A DNA stretch of 6,925 nt from Euryarchaeota archaeon SCGC AAA252-I15 (GCA_000402775.1 AQSC01000012.1:1-6925); one strand, 5' to 3'. Shown: positions 1 through 5,495, numbered from the stretch's first letter. Translations and numbers: made by a program. Notes: generated from the letters alone by a model not told the origin.

Positions 1-340
1 CGTCGTAGGCGTAAGAGACCAAGCCGAAGCCGCCGGAAACAGACGATAAAGCACCCTTCTTCGGCGAGTCGTACTCGTAGACCACGTCAGCATCGCCTAG
101 ATAATCAACCATCAGTACCCTATTTAATTCATCGTAATTAAAATTCACGATAACGCCGCGACCGTCTGTTTGAGAGACGAGGTTGCCGACCGCGTCATAA
201 GCGTAAGACCAAGCCCCCAAGTCAGGGTCGTCCAAGCCCGTCTTCCGGCCGAGGCTGTCGTATTCAAACTAGAAGACATTTCCATGGTGGTCGGTGATGT
301 TTGCGAGTTCGCCACGGGGACTATACTCGTAGATTGGATA
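1..340 (-). pseudogene. Internal fragment of an RHS/YD-repeat protein gene with in-frame amber codon
   Basis: Read on the minus strand from 340 to 2, one frame gives successive YD-type repeats with elements such as IYEYSPRGEL, FEYDSLGRKTG, YAYDAVGNLVSQTDGRG, FNYDELNRV and VYEYD, ending in GGFGLVSYAYD at the left edge. This is the extracellular RHS/YD-repeat family, whose repeats form a beta-shell around a C-terminal toxin or ligand. The frame is broken by TAG at 269-271, where the context (NVF-stop-FEYD) suggests an original Gln CAG changed by one transition. Upstream of about 340 the RHS similarity stops and the neighbour's promoter begins, so the 5' part of the gene is missing. The 3' side leaves the window. 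The last segment (2-55) resembles 6582-6629 of the RHS gene at the other end. It is probably an orphan module left by recombination. That it is non-functional is inferred from the truncation and the stop. Confidence 0.78.
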
Positions 341-346
341 ACATTG

Positions 347-356
347 CTTATATAAG
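347..356 (+). promoter_or_regulatory. Candidate TATA box (palindromic) for the 388-522 ORF
   Basis: CTTATATAAG is a perfect 10-bp palindrome centred about 36 nt before the ATG at 388. An archaeal TATA box here would place transcription start near 377-380, just before or at the RBS. Because it is palindromic it could in principle also fire leftwards into the RHS fragment. It sits where RHS similarity ends. Confidence 0.5.
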
Positions 357-387
357 AGAATGGTGTATTAATTAACAGGTGTTGGAG

Positions 388-522
388 ATGATCAGTAAAG
401 CTCAAGATAAGAAAATTAACGTCAGAAAAGAATTGGATTACGTGAAACATAAGACTAGTATAGACCTCTACGAGATGCTTAAGGCTAAATTCGGTAAGAC
501 AAAAGTTCATAAAACTTTATAG
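388..522 (+). CDS. Small basic protein of unknown function (44 aa), possible antitoxin or antisense partner of the PIN gene
   Basis: The ORF begins at ATG 388, six nucleotides after an AGGTG ribosome binding site (377-381) and downstream of a TATA box, and ends at TAG 520-522. The product is Lys-rich, with a short beta-like KKINVRK segment followed by a helix-like stretch (TSIDLYEMLKAKFGK, residues 23-37). A strand followed by a helix is reminiscent of small ribbon-helix-helix antitoxins, but the protein is short and I cannot assign it to a family. Its last 38 bp overlap, on the opposite strand, the 3' end of the PIN-domain gene. Classical vapB-vapC pairs are co-directional with vapB first, so this convergent arrangement is unusual and the antitoxin idea is only inference. 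GTG 379 and TTG 382 are possible alternative starts, but the RBS position favours ATG 388. Confidence 0.5.
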   Translation: MISKAQDKKINVRKELDYVKHKTSIDLYEMLKAKFGKTKVHKTL

Positions 523-997
523 GAGTTATTATCCTCACGAACGGTAGCCGTAGTTTTCTGTTGCTTTTCTCTAATATTCTGTGGTAGTTTTCTGCCAGAA
601 CCCCCCTCCGGTTTCTTGTGACGAAGACGTCTACCCTAGCTATACTGCTCCACGCGTAGTTTAAGGCGTCGTCCATTACCTCGCCAGCCTCTTCTTTCTC
701 TAGCCGTTGGATGTAGTTCCACGCCAGTTTTTGGGTTTCCAGTATTTTATGGGAGAACACGACTTCAAGAACTGCTTTACTTGGAGATAAACTCGAGTAG
801 TATTCAGGCAGGATAACGTCTCTAATACTCTTACTCATGTCTTCTGAGTTCAATTCCTTGGATATGATGGCTGTTGTGACAAAGTGTTCTCTGTGCTTTA
901 TAGCGTACTCTATAATCTTCTTCACTACTGCGTAGTCTTCTTCGCCTTCATCAGCTAAAACACCGTATACCGAAGTGTCCAAGAGGATAATATCCAC
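485..997 (-). CDS. PIN-domain ribonuclease, VapC-like (170 aa)
   Basis: From GTG 997 the protein opens with VDIILLDTSVYGVL, the first strand and catalytic Asp (D7) of a PIN domain. Further acidic positions fit the PIN metal site: E48 in ISKELNSE, D110 in EVMDDALNYAW, and D123 in VDVFVTRNRRG. PIN domains are Mg/Mn-dependent RNases, very often VapC toxins that cleave tRNA or rRNA. The same frame stays open to 1123, but the extra 42 residues (Cys-rich, containing FFSCLRACVFICC) do not look like part of the fold, so GTG 997 is preferred. No clear RBS is visible. A TTTTTA box at 1021-1026 lies about 26 nt upstream and would suit a leaderless transcript. The stop is TAG followed after one codon by TAA. 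No cognate antitoxin lies upstream on the same strand, so it is either an orphan or paired with the convergent 44-aa ORF. Confidence 0.8.
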   Translation of the reverse strand: MDIILLDTSVYGVLADEGEEDYAVVKKIIEYAIKHREHFVTTAIISKELNSEDMSKSIRDVILPEYYSSLSPSKAVLEVVFSHKILETQKLAWNYIQRLEKEEAGEVMDDALNYAWSSIARVDVFVTRNRRGVLAENYHRILEKSNRKLRLPFVRIITPIKFYELLSYRI

Positions 998-1020
998 GAG
1001 AGAATATACGTTACAGCAGA

Positions 1021-1026
1021 TAAAAA
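1021..1026 (-). promoter_or_regulatory. Candidate TATA element for leaderless PIN gene transcript
   Basis: On the minus strand TTTTTA (inside TGTTTTTATCTG) is centred about 26 nt before the proposed GTG start at 997, the usual box A to start distance in archaea. A stronger box at 1079-1089 would give a leader of about 60 nt instead. Confidence 0.3.
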
Positions 1027-1078
1027 CACACGCACGCAAGCACGAGAAAAACCCCCATCCCCGATGCAACTCGATTGA

Positions 1079-1089
1079 TTTAATATAAA
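1079..1089. promoter_or_regulatory. Candidate shared TATA box between divergent genes
   Basis: TTTAATATAAA reads TTTATATTAAA on the other strand, so it looks like a box A in both directions. On the plus strand it lies 63 nt before the ATG at 1152 and predicts a leader of about 40 nt. On the minus strand it lies 82 nt before GTG 997. The region 998-1151 holds no other recognisable element. Confidence 0.4.
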
Positions 1090-1151
1090 GAGTCAAGCTA
1101 TGAGTAAACACAAGAAAGTTCACTTTAAGTCACTATAAGGGGTTTGTTAAA

Positions 1152-2078
1152 ATGGGTGAGGTGTTTAAGGTATTGTTTGGGGTTGCGGAACTTCGGAACA
1201 TGGATTTTTTCATGGGTGAGATGAGGAAGGAGGTTAAAGGTAACATTCAGCTTAACAAGCCTGATCTGGTGGGTGCGCCCACACTATATCCTTCAGACTC
1301 CATTGAACCACCTTCGCCTGAAAGAGATGGCCTTTCATCTAAAATAGATTCCGCACTCGATATAACAACGCGCAAGAGAAGTAAGCCTATTGCAATACAT
1401 TTGTGGCTGAAAGACAACAATAAAGGGAAACTCAACGGTTCTTACGTGGATAGGAAGGGAAGGTTTGGTGAACTAGAGGAGGAAGGTAGCTTCAGTCAAC
1501 TAGATTTTCATGTGGCTGGCCTCGTCCTTAAAAAAAGGTTTAGGGAATTGAATTGGCATTACTTTGGAGGCAGGAAAGTGGAGGAATTAGCGAGTGAATT
1601 AGAGTATGCTCCAGCCGACACAGGAGAAGGATTAGACTTTAGAGTACTCATTGGATCAACACCAGAGAACATGGGAAAAATAATGGGGAGGATGGTGAAA
1701 GGATATAAGGGTGAGGTTTATAATGTGTCACTGAGTGGGGATTTCACTCAGGATTCTGAAAGACTTGTGGAAACCGTAGGTGGAAGACTTGAAGAAACCG
1801 TAAGCCCGTACAAGCAATGTGAGATGATGGTGAATATACACAACACCATCAAGGGTATGGAAAAAGACAACTTAATCCCGCAGATAGTATATTTAGAGCA
1901 GGTGAACAATAGGGGTCAATTTGGTTGTCTTTGCTTAGATTCAAAACAAAAGGAAGTTGGTCGAAAGACAACGGGAGAACTAAACGAGGAAATGTTTCAA
2001 GCTTTGAACACTGATCTCCGAGAAACCTTCAAACACTATAAGTGGGAGTGGAAGATTATGGGCGAGGGCAAGCCTTAA
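1152..2078 (+). CDS. Hypothetical protein of unknown family (308 aa)
   Basis: I do not recognise this protein. It is soluble: no signal peptide, no membrane helix and no coiled coil. Residues about 38-75 are Pro/Ser-rich and low in hydrophobics (around PPSPERDG), suggesting a linker between a short N-terminal part and a folded region from about residue 78 (PIAIHLWLKDN) onward. The remainder has plausible strand segments (FRVLIGSTPENMGK, VYNVSLSGDF, IPQIVYLEQVNN) and helices, and two close Cys in FGCLCLD. The start ATG 1152 follows a weak AGGGG at 1138-1142; ATG 1200 and 1212 are in-frame alternatives. Codon choice (AGA/AGG Arg, many GAG/AAG) matches the downstream operon. An 83-nt gap separates it from that operon (next start 2161), so co-transcription is possible but not shown. 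It is clearly coding by length and composition; its function is unknown. Confidence 0.75.
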   Translation: MGEVFKVLFGVAELRNMDFFMGEMRKEVKGNIQLNKPDLVGAPTLYPSDSIEPPSPERDGLSSKIDSALDITTRKRSKPIAIHLWLKDNNKGKLNGSYVDRKGRFGELEEEGSFSQLDFHVAGLVLKKRFRELNWHYFGGRKVEELASELEYAPADTGEGLDFRVLIGSTPENMGKIMGRMVKGYKGEVYNVSLSGDFTQDSERLVETVGGRLEETVSPYKQCEMMVNIHNTIKGMEKDNLIPQIVYLEQVNNRGQFGCLCLDSKQKEVGRKTTGELNEEMFQALNTDLRETFKHYKWEWKIMGEGKP

Positions 2079-2115
2079 TTCCTTCAGCTCTGGCTTAGAT
2101 ACAGTCATAGTTGAC

Positions 2116-2130
2116 GTTTTAATACGATAA
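2116..2130 (+). promoter_or_regulatory. Weak candidate promoter of the KaiC-V4R-prenyltransferase-HD operon
   Basis: TTTTAATACGATAAA is the only A/T box-like stretch in the 2079-2160 gap at a usable distance. It would start transcription around 2143-2148, just before the RBS. The match to an archaeal box A is only fair, and the operon might instead be read through from the 1152-2078 gene. Confidence 0.25.
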
Positions 2131-2148
2131 ACGGAAAATAAAGTAAAT

Positions 2149-2155
2149 GAGGTGA
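2149..2155 (+). promoter_or_regulatory. Strong Shine-Dalgarno site fixing the ATPase start at 2161
   Basis: GAGGTGA lies five nucleotides before ATG 2161 and pairs well with the 16S rRNA tail. An in-frame GTG at 2152 lies inside this motif and so is unlikely to be the start. Confidence 0.75.
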
Positions 2156-2160
2156 TTTTC

Positions 2161-2898
2161 ATGAAGAGTATGAAAAAAATTGAGAGAATAAAGACGAGAG
2201 TACCGGGATTGGATGAGTTGATTGAAGGCGGAATACCGATAGGTAGTACGTTGTTGGTGGCTGGTGGCACAGGCACTGGTAAAACAATATTTGTCACGCA
2301 AATTGTTTTTAATCGGCTCGTGGAGGGTGACAAAGTTTTGTTTCTTAGCTTAGAGTGTAGTGGCCGAGACATAATAAAACATGCTGGTGGATTAGGGTTA
2401 GACTTGAATAAGTTTATTGAAAACGATTTTCAGTTGTTGATTAACACTCCCTTGAAGCCGGCGATAGACTTGAGCGAACTCGCCGGCAATATCGTGGAGG
2501 AGGTCATGAATAATGGGCGCAATCTGATCGTCATAGACTCAGAGTCGAAGCTCATAGACTTGGGTTATCATCCAGAGGAGAAAGATGATGGGGAACCCGA
2601 GGTTCGCAACGCAGTGCGCCAGGACATGGTCCGCTTCACACTTGAGTTAAAAAAGAAGCTTGAAGGACTAAATGTGACCTTAATCCTAATCGGAGAAGCA
2701 GACGAGTCAGGGAACACAATCACGAAGAACGGGATAGCAGAATACGAAGCAGACGGAGTTATTATACTTGAACTATCAACCCTAGGTGCTTCTGTGTCCA
2801 GGGTTTTAAGTATACGGAAGATGCGTGACACTAAAATATCTTTGGATGCGCATCCGATGGAGATTACAGGAAAAGGCATAGTTGTGAAAGAAGCTTAA
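2161..2898 (+). CDS. KaiC/RAD55-like RecA-fold ATPase (245 aa)
   Basis: A single KaiC domain fills the protein. Residues 12-24 (TRVPGLDELIEGG) are the classic KaiC-family entry. GGTGTGKT (35-42) is Walker A. FLSLECS (61-67) is the strand carrying the catalytic Glu. LIVIDSES (122-129) is Walker B with D126. EYEADGVIIL (194-203) and RKMRDTKIS with a following HPMEITGKG form the family's C-terminal signature. Single-domain KaiC-like ATPases are widespread in archaea and are thought to act as cytoplasmic ATP-driven switches that bind sensory partners. KaiC-type proteins usually show two adjacent Glu where this protein has Glu-Cys (E65-C66), so turnover may be altered; one Glu remains. It is the first gene of a tight operon with a V4R-domain protein starting 2 nt after its stop. 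The start is set by the GAGGTGA site. Confidence 0.92.
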   Translation: MKSMKKIERIKTRVPGLDELIEGGIPIGSTLLVAGGTGTGKTIFVTQIVFNRLVEGDKVLFLSLECSGRDIIKHAGGLGLDLNKFIENDFQLLINTPLKPAIDLSELAGNIVEEVMNNGRNLIVIDSESKLIDLGYHPEEKDDGEPEVRNAVRQDMVRFTLELKKKLEGLNVTLILIGEADESGNTITKNGIAEYEADGVIILELSTLGASVSRVLSIRKMRDTKISLDAHPMEITGKGIVVKEA

Positions 2899-2900
2899 GA

Positions 2901-3548
2901 ATGTTCGGAATACTAAAAGAGTTGATAGTGTTCAAGTACTTGAAATATGAGAATGGTATGCTAAAGCTGGGAGATGAGCCCATGCTCTTCATCAATTTAT
3001 TTCCCTTAATTGAAGAATACAGAATGCATACAACACGGGAGGGATTAGATTACAACATCCTCAACTATATGGCTTTCTACCAGTCAGGGTATAATTTTGT
3101 TCGAGATCATACGTTACCTCTAGCAAAAATTTTACCGAAGGTTGTTGGCGTAAGTTGTGAATTATTCGAGGCAATTGGATGGGGGAAAAGTTACGCCTTT
3201 AAGGTAAATGATAAACAGAATATCTTGATAATGAAGTCTAAGTCTAGTACATTTGCTGACACACTTAAAAAGATGCATGGTCCACAGGAAACTCCAGTAG
3301 ATTTTCGAATGTCGGGTATATTTGCCGGTTCAACAAGATTCTATTCTAAAGAGGATATAGAGTGTGTTGAGGTTGCGTGCAGGGCTGAGAAAGATGTGAT
3401 GGAATGTGACTTTATTGCAGCATCTCCCGGAAACATACTTGATTACATTGATAAATACTATCCTGAGAGACATCAATACGCTGAAAAAGTTTTGACTAGA
3501 ATAACTGAACTTAAAAGAGAATTAAAGTTTAAGTTAGAAGATGGTTAA
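2901..3548 (+). CDS. V4R-domain (4-vinyl reductase-like) putative sensor protein (215 aa)
   Basis: The C-terminal half matches the V4R fold. SGIFAGSTRFY (138-148) corresponds to the helix usually written as G-hydrophobic-AG, followed by strand VEVACRAEKDVMECDFIAA (156-174) with the two characteristic Cys, C160 and C169, of the C-x(8)-C-x-F pattern. V4R domains bind small hydrophobic ligands or metals and are found in bacteriochlorophyll enzymes, phenol-responsive regulators and many archaeal sensors. The N-terminal part (1-80) is helical and unassigned. The C-terminus (about 182-215) is a charged helix. There is no membrane segment and no DNA-binding domain, so it probably works by protein contact, plausibly with the ATPase. 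Its ATG lies 2 nt after the upstream stop and its end overlaps the next start by 8 nt, both signs of translational coupling. Confidence 0.72.
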   Translation: MFGILKELIVFKYLKYENGMLKLGDEPMLFINLFPLIEEYRMHTTREGLDYNILNYMAFYQSGYNFVRDHTLPLAKILPKVVGVSCELFEAIGWGKSYAFKVNDKQNILIMKSKSSTFADTLKKMHGPQETPVDFRMSGIFAGSTRFYSKEDIECVEVACRAEKDVMECDFIAASPGNILDYIDKYYPERHQYAEKVLTRITELKRELKFKLEDG

Positions 3549-4419
3549 TCACGTCTGTATCCTTATAGATGGAAATAGAACGTATGCTATCTATAAAGGC
3601 AAAACTAGTGGGAAAGAGATATTCAATTTTGCATATCTTACTGGAGCAGATCACCTGTTAAAGATACAGAAGTGGTCTTTTCTGGACTTTAATATTCAGA
3701 CATTGTCTGTTGCGTTAACAACACGGGCTAATCATTTTAAAAGGATAGATACTATGGCTGTAATCATTGATTCTATTCCTAAAATGGGGGAAAAATGGTT
3801 GGAATACTATCATGATTGGAGAGTAAGGGTTAAGTTTATTGGGGATCGAGAGGTGTTTATCAACTCGGCAGCTAATCCAAATGAATTTAAGGAAGCTATA
3901 GAGAAAATTGAGGGGGAAACTGAGGGCTACACTGATCATCAGGTTTTTTTCATGTTAGCATACGACACAAGATACGAGTACCAAAAATTGTTTATGGAGG
4001 CTATGGATGAAGGAGTGTATTTCCATGATACTAAAAAACTTATTGAATTATATTATGGGTCAGACGTGCCTGAGGTTGATTTTATAATACGTCCATGGAG
4101 GCCTCGATTGTCGGCATGCATACCCATCCTTGTAGGCGAGTATGCTGACATATATTTTTTCCATGCACCTTTCCAATTACTAACAAAGAAACATTATAAG
4201 AGCGTTTTAGAGGATTATAAGAACAGGCTGGAATCAAAAGGTAGTGGATTTAGGTATACAAATGAGGAGATAGACACGATACATGATATCATTAAATGTG
4301 AATTAGATTCCATTACACCCCTAACACTAGGTACTAAAATAGGAGACGTGTGGATTCCAATTAAAATTGAAAATAGAAAACATCGAAAAACAAGTAAAGG
4401 AAAAAATAAGAAACGTTAA
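3541..4419 (+). CDS. Divergent cis-prenyltransferase (undecaprenyl diphosphate synthase superfamily) protein (292 aa)
   Basis: Family landmarks appear in order. HVCILIDGNRTYA (4-16) matches the UppS opening with the catalytic Asp (D10) of DGN. TGAD (34-37) follows. TTRANHFKR (60-68) stands at the usual S-x-E-N-W-x-R motif. VRVKFIGDREVF (95-106) matches the R-x-x-x-IGD strand. FFMLAYDTRYEYQKL (136-150) matches the NYGGR segment. VDFIIRPWRPRLS (179-191) and GEYADIYFF (199-207) match the diphosphate-binding R-T-x-G-E-x-R-x-S and A-Y-A-E-L-Y-F motifs. Such enzymes extend farnesyl or geranylgeranyl diphosphate with cis isoprene units to make dolichyl or undecaprenyl carriers. Here the GGE of the Arg-rich motif, the Trp of ENW and the Glu of YAE are replaced, and the Arg after DGN is shifted, so activity or substrate may differ. 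A non-catalytic partner role is possible. About 40 residues at the C-terminus are extra and very basic (RKHRKTSKGKNKKR). ATG 3541 overlaps the upstream stop (ATGGTTAA). Confidence 0.8.
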   Translation: MVNHVCILIDGNRTYAIYKGKTSGKEIFNFAYLTGADHLLKIQKWSFLDFNIQTLSVALTTRANHFKRIDTMAVIIDSIPKMGEKWLEYYHDWRVRVKFIGDREVFINSAANPNEFKEAIEKIEGETEGYTDHQVFFMLAYDTRYEYQKLFMEAMDEGVYFHDTKKLIELYYGSDVPEVDFIIRPWRPRLSACIPILVGEYADIYFFHAPFQLLTKKHYKSVLEDYKNRLESKGSGFRYTNEEIDTIHDIIKCELDSITPLTLGTKIGDVWIPIKIENRKHRKTSKGKNKKR

Positions 4420-4981
4420 GGGAGCACATGATTATACGCACCTTGAGAGAGTGCTTAAATTAGCTCGTTTTATAGCAGAGGAAGAGAAAGGGGACGTAGA
4501 GTTGGTTAGTGCTATGGCTCTTCTTCATGATATTGTTCGTCCTGAAGATGATACGGGTGTATATCATGCACTGGATTCGAGCAGGATTGCCAAGGAGATA
4601 CTGGAGAATGCAGGATATTCTACAGAGGATATAGATAAGATACTGAGTGGGATCAAAGCGCACTCTATACACTCTGGAAAAGAAGAACCCTCCACATTAG
4701 AGGAGAGAATACTATTTGATGCAGACAAGATAGATGCATTAGGATATATTGGTGTCGCTAGGTGGTTTATGGCTATGAGCAACAAAAAGATGGCCATAGA
4801 TGATGCAGCTAAACTATATATAAAAACATTAGAGAAATTTAAAAAAACAAAGGGGGGTTTGTATACAAAGACCGGAAATAAAATTGCACAAAAAAGATAT
4901 AACATCTCAAAAAAATTTATGGAGGATATGTTAAGGGAGATGCACACCCGCATGACCAACGAAGACTTGATAGGTCTATAG
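4367..4981 (+). CDS. HD-domain metal-dependent phosphohydrolase, YedJ-like (204 aa)
   Basis: HD superfamily signatures are complete: H21-D22 with H25 in HDYTHLERV, H54-D55 in ALLHDI, H99 with H102 in AHSIHSG, and D118-x-D120 in FDADKIDALGYIG. This order and the 204-aa length fit the stand-alone YedJ-like group, which hydrolyse phosphate esters, nucleotides or diphosphates with divalent metal. The start is TTG 4367, inside the previous gene (53-nt overlap). An in-frame stop lies at 4340-4342 and no ATG occurs before the HD motif, so TTG is the best choice. There is no close RBS, so coupled re-initiation is likely. The natural substrate is unknown; its neighbour suggests a prenyl diphosphate or a nucleotide signal, but that is inference. 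The last codons (from about 4940) become richer in G/C and the TAG stop is followed in the same frame by another open stretch. Confidence 0.88.
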   Translation: MKIENIEKQVKEKIRNVKGAHDYTHLERVLKLARFIAEEEKGDVELVSAMALLHDIVRPEDDTGVYHALDSSRIAKEILENAGYSTEDIDKILSGIKAHSIHSGKEEPSTLEERILFDADKIDALGYIGVARWFMAMSNKKMAIDDAAKLYIKTLEKFKKTKGGLYTKTGNKIAQKRYNISKKFMEDMLREMHTRMTNEDLIGL

Positions 4982-5134
4982 GTGCGTTGTTCTGAGCAAA
5001 CCTTCAAGATGGATCCGGTTACAGTCTTCCTCAATGAAAAAGGTTTCAAATTCCCTGGAAGAGAGTTTGCAGCCTTGTTTAACAAAGCTGTTAGGTTGCA
5101 GAGAAAGGTGGAAGGTAGGTGTATAGTGCAATGA
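4982..5134 (+). other. In-frame coding-like remnant directly after the HD gene's amber stop (50 codons)
   Basis: Directly after TAG 4979-4981 the same frame continues with GTG and stays open for 50 codons to TGA 5132-5134. The conceptual product (FKMDPVTVFLNEKGFKF in its first half, REFAALFNKAVRLQRKV in its second) has protein-like composition and uses more C/G at third positions than the HD gene. No RBS precedes it. It could be the 3' remnant of a gene replaced by the operon, a tiny separate gene, or a C-terminal extension reached by amber readthrough. I do not recognise a family. Confidence 0.3.
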
Positions 5135-5155
5135 CTTATGTCCGGTTTTAGACGG

Positions 5156-5170
5156 TCTATATTTTTTTAT
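5156..5170 (+). terminator. T-tract terminator of the plus-strand operon
   Basis: Seven consecutive T (5162-5168) within a TCTATATTTTTTTAT stretch follow the last plus-strand reading frame. Archaeal RNA polymerase stops at such U-tracts without needing a stem. It lies where the convergent minus-strand membrane-protein gene ends, so it separates the two transcription units. Confidence 0.45.
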
Positions 5171-5478
5171 ATGGATGAAAATAGTAAGAGAAATAATATG
5201 AGGGTAAGTATACATATGAGTAACATTGTTCTTGAGATTTTTTTAAATAAGAGAGCCTTATTTTTATTTTCTGAATCATCAAAAAAGAAGTATTGGAAAA
5301 ATTGACTATATTGTCGCCAAGAGATGGGTTTGATACTAAAAACAAATGAATATCTTTTAAATATTTTTGGATTTTGGGATCGTAGATATATCCAAAAAAG
5401 TATGTAGGAGACAATAGTAATTACTGCGAGTATACTAAATATTATTAAGAAAAATGTTGTAAAAAGAAAAGATGCCAT
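5167..5478 (-). CDS. Small two-helix membrane protein, candidate RHS-tip immunity or partner (103 aa)
   Basis: ATG 5478 lies 17 nt after the RHS stop on the same strand, so the two are probably co-transcribed. Residues about 3-31 (MASFLFTTFFLIIFSILAVI onward) and 84-102 (MLLICILTLILFLLLF) are hydrophobic helices. The 50-residue loop between them is basic (R33, K38, K41, R42, K50, R55, K72, K74, K79, K80, R83), which by the positive-inside rule faces the cytoplasm. There is no clear RBS, and the gene is much richer in A/T than the RHS core. In polymorphic-toxin loci the gene directly after the toxin tip normally encodes its immunity protein, and a membrane immunity protein would suit a tip that acts on membranes. 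That role is inferred from position only; no family is recognised. A 60-85-aa reading in another frame here is less convincing. Confidence 0.6.
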   Translation of the reverse strand: MASFLFTTFFLIIFSILAVITIVSYILFWIYLRSQNPKIFKRYSFVFSIKPISWRQYSQFFQYFFFDDSENKNKALLFKKISRTMLLICILTLILFLLLFSSI

Positions 5479-5495
5479 TTTTATAAACTTATTTT

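Noticed and set aside
269..271. Pyrrolysine decoding of the TAG in the RHS fragment
   Set aside because: The fragment also lacks its 5' part, the site looks like a Gln codon changed by one base, and several genes here end at TAG. Simple decay is the easier explanation.
145..510. A 121-codon minus-strand frame across the RHS fragment and the small plus-strand ORF
   Set aside because: It runs in a different frame from the YD repeats, has low-complexity composition and crosses the promoter and RBS of the 388-522 ORF, so it is a shadow.
998..1123. A 42-residue N-terminal extension of the PIN protein
   Set aside because: The PIN fold begins at VDIILLD; the extension is Cys/aromatic-rich, covers the likely promoter elements and has no RBS.
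1980..2372. A 130-codon minus-strand frame over the start of the ATPase gene
   Set aside because: It is antisense to the Walker A region, which is certain coding sequence on the plus strand.
4564..5085. A 173-codon minus-strand open frame opposite the HD gene
   Set aside because: It lies antisense to clear HD motifs, is Ser/Ile/Leu-rich in the way reverse-strand shadows are, and has no start signals.
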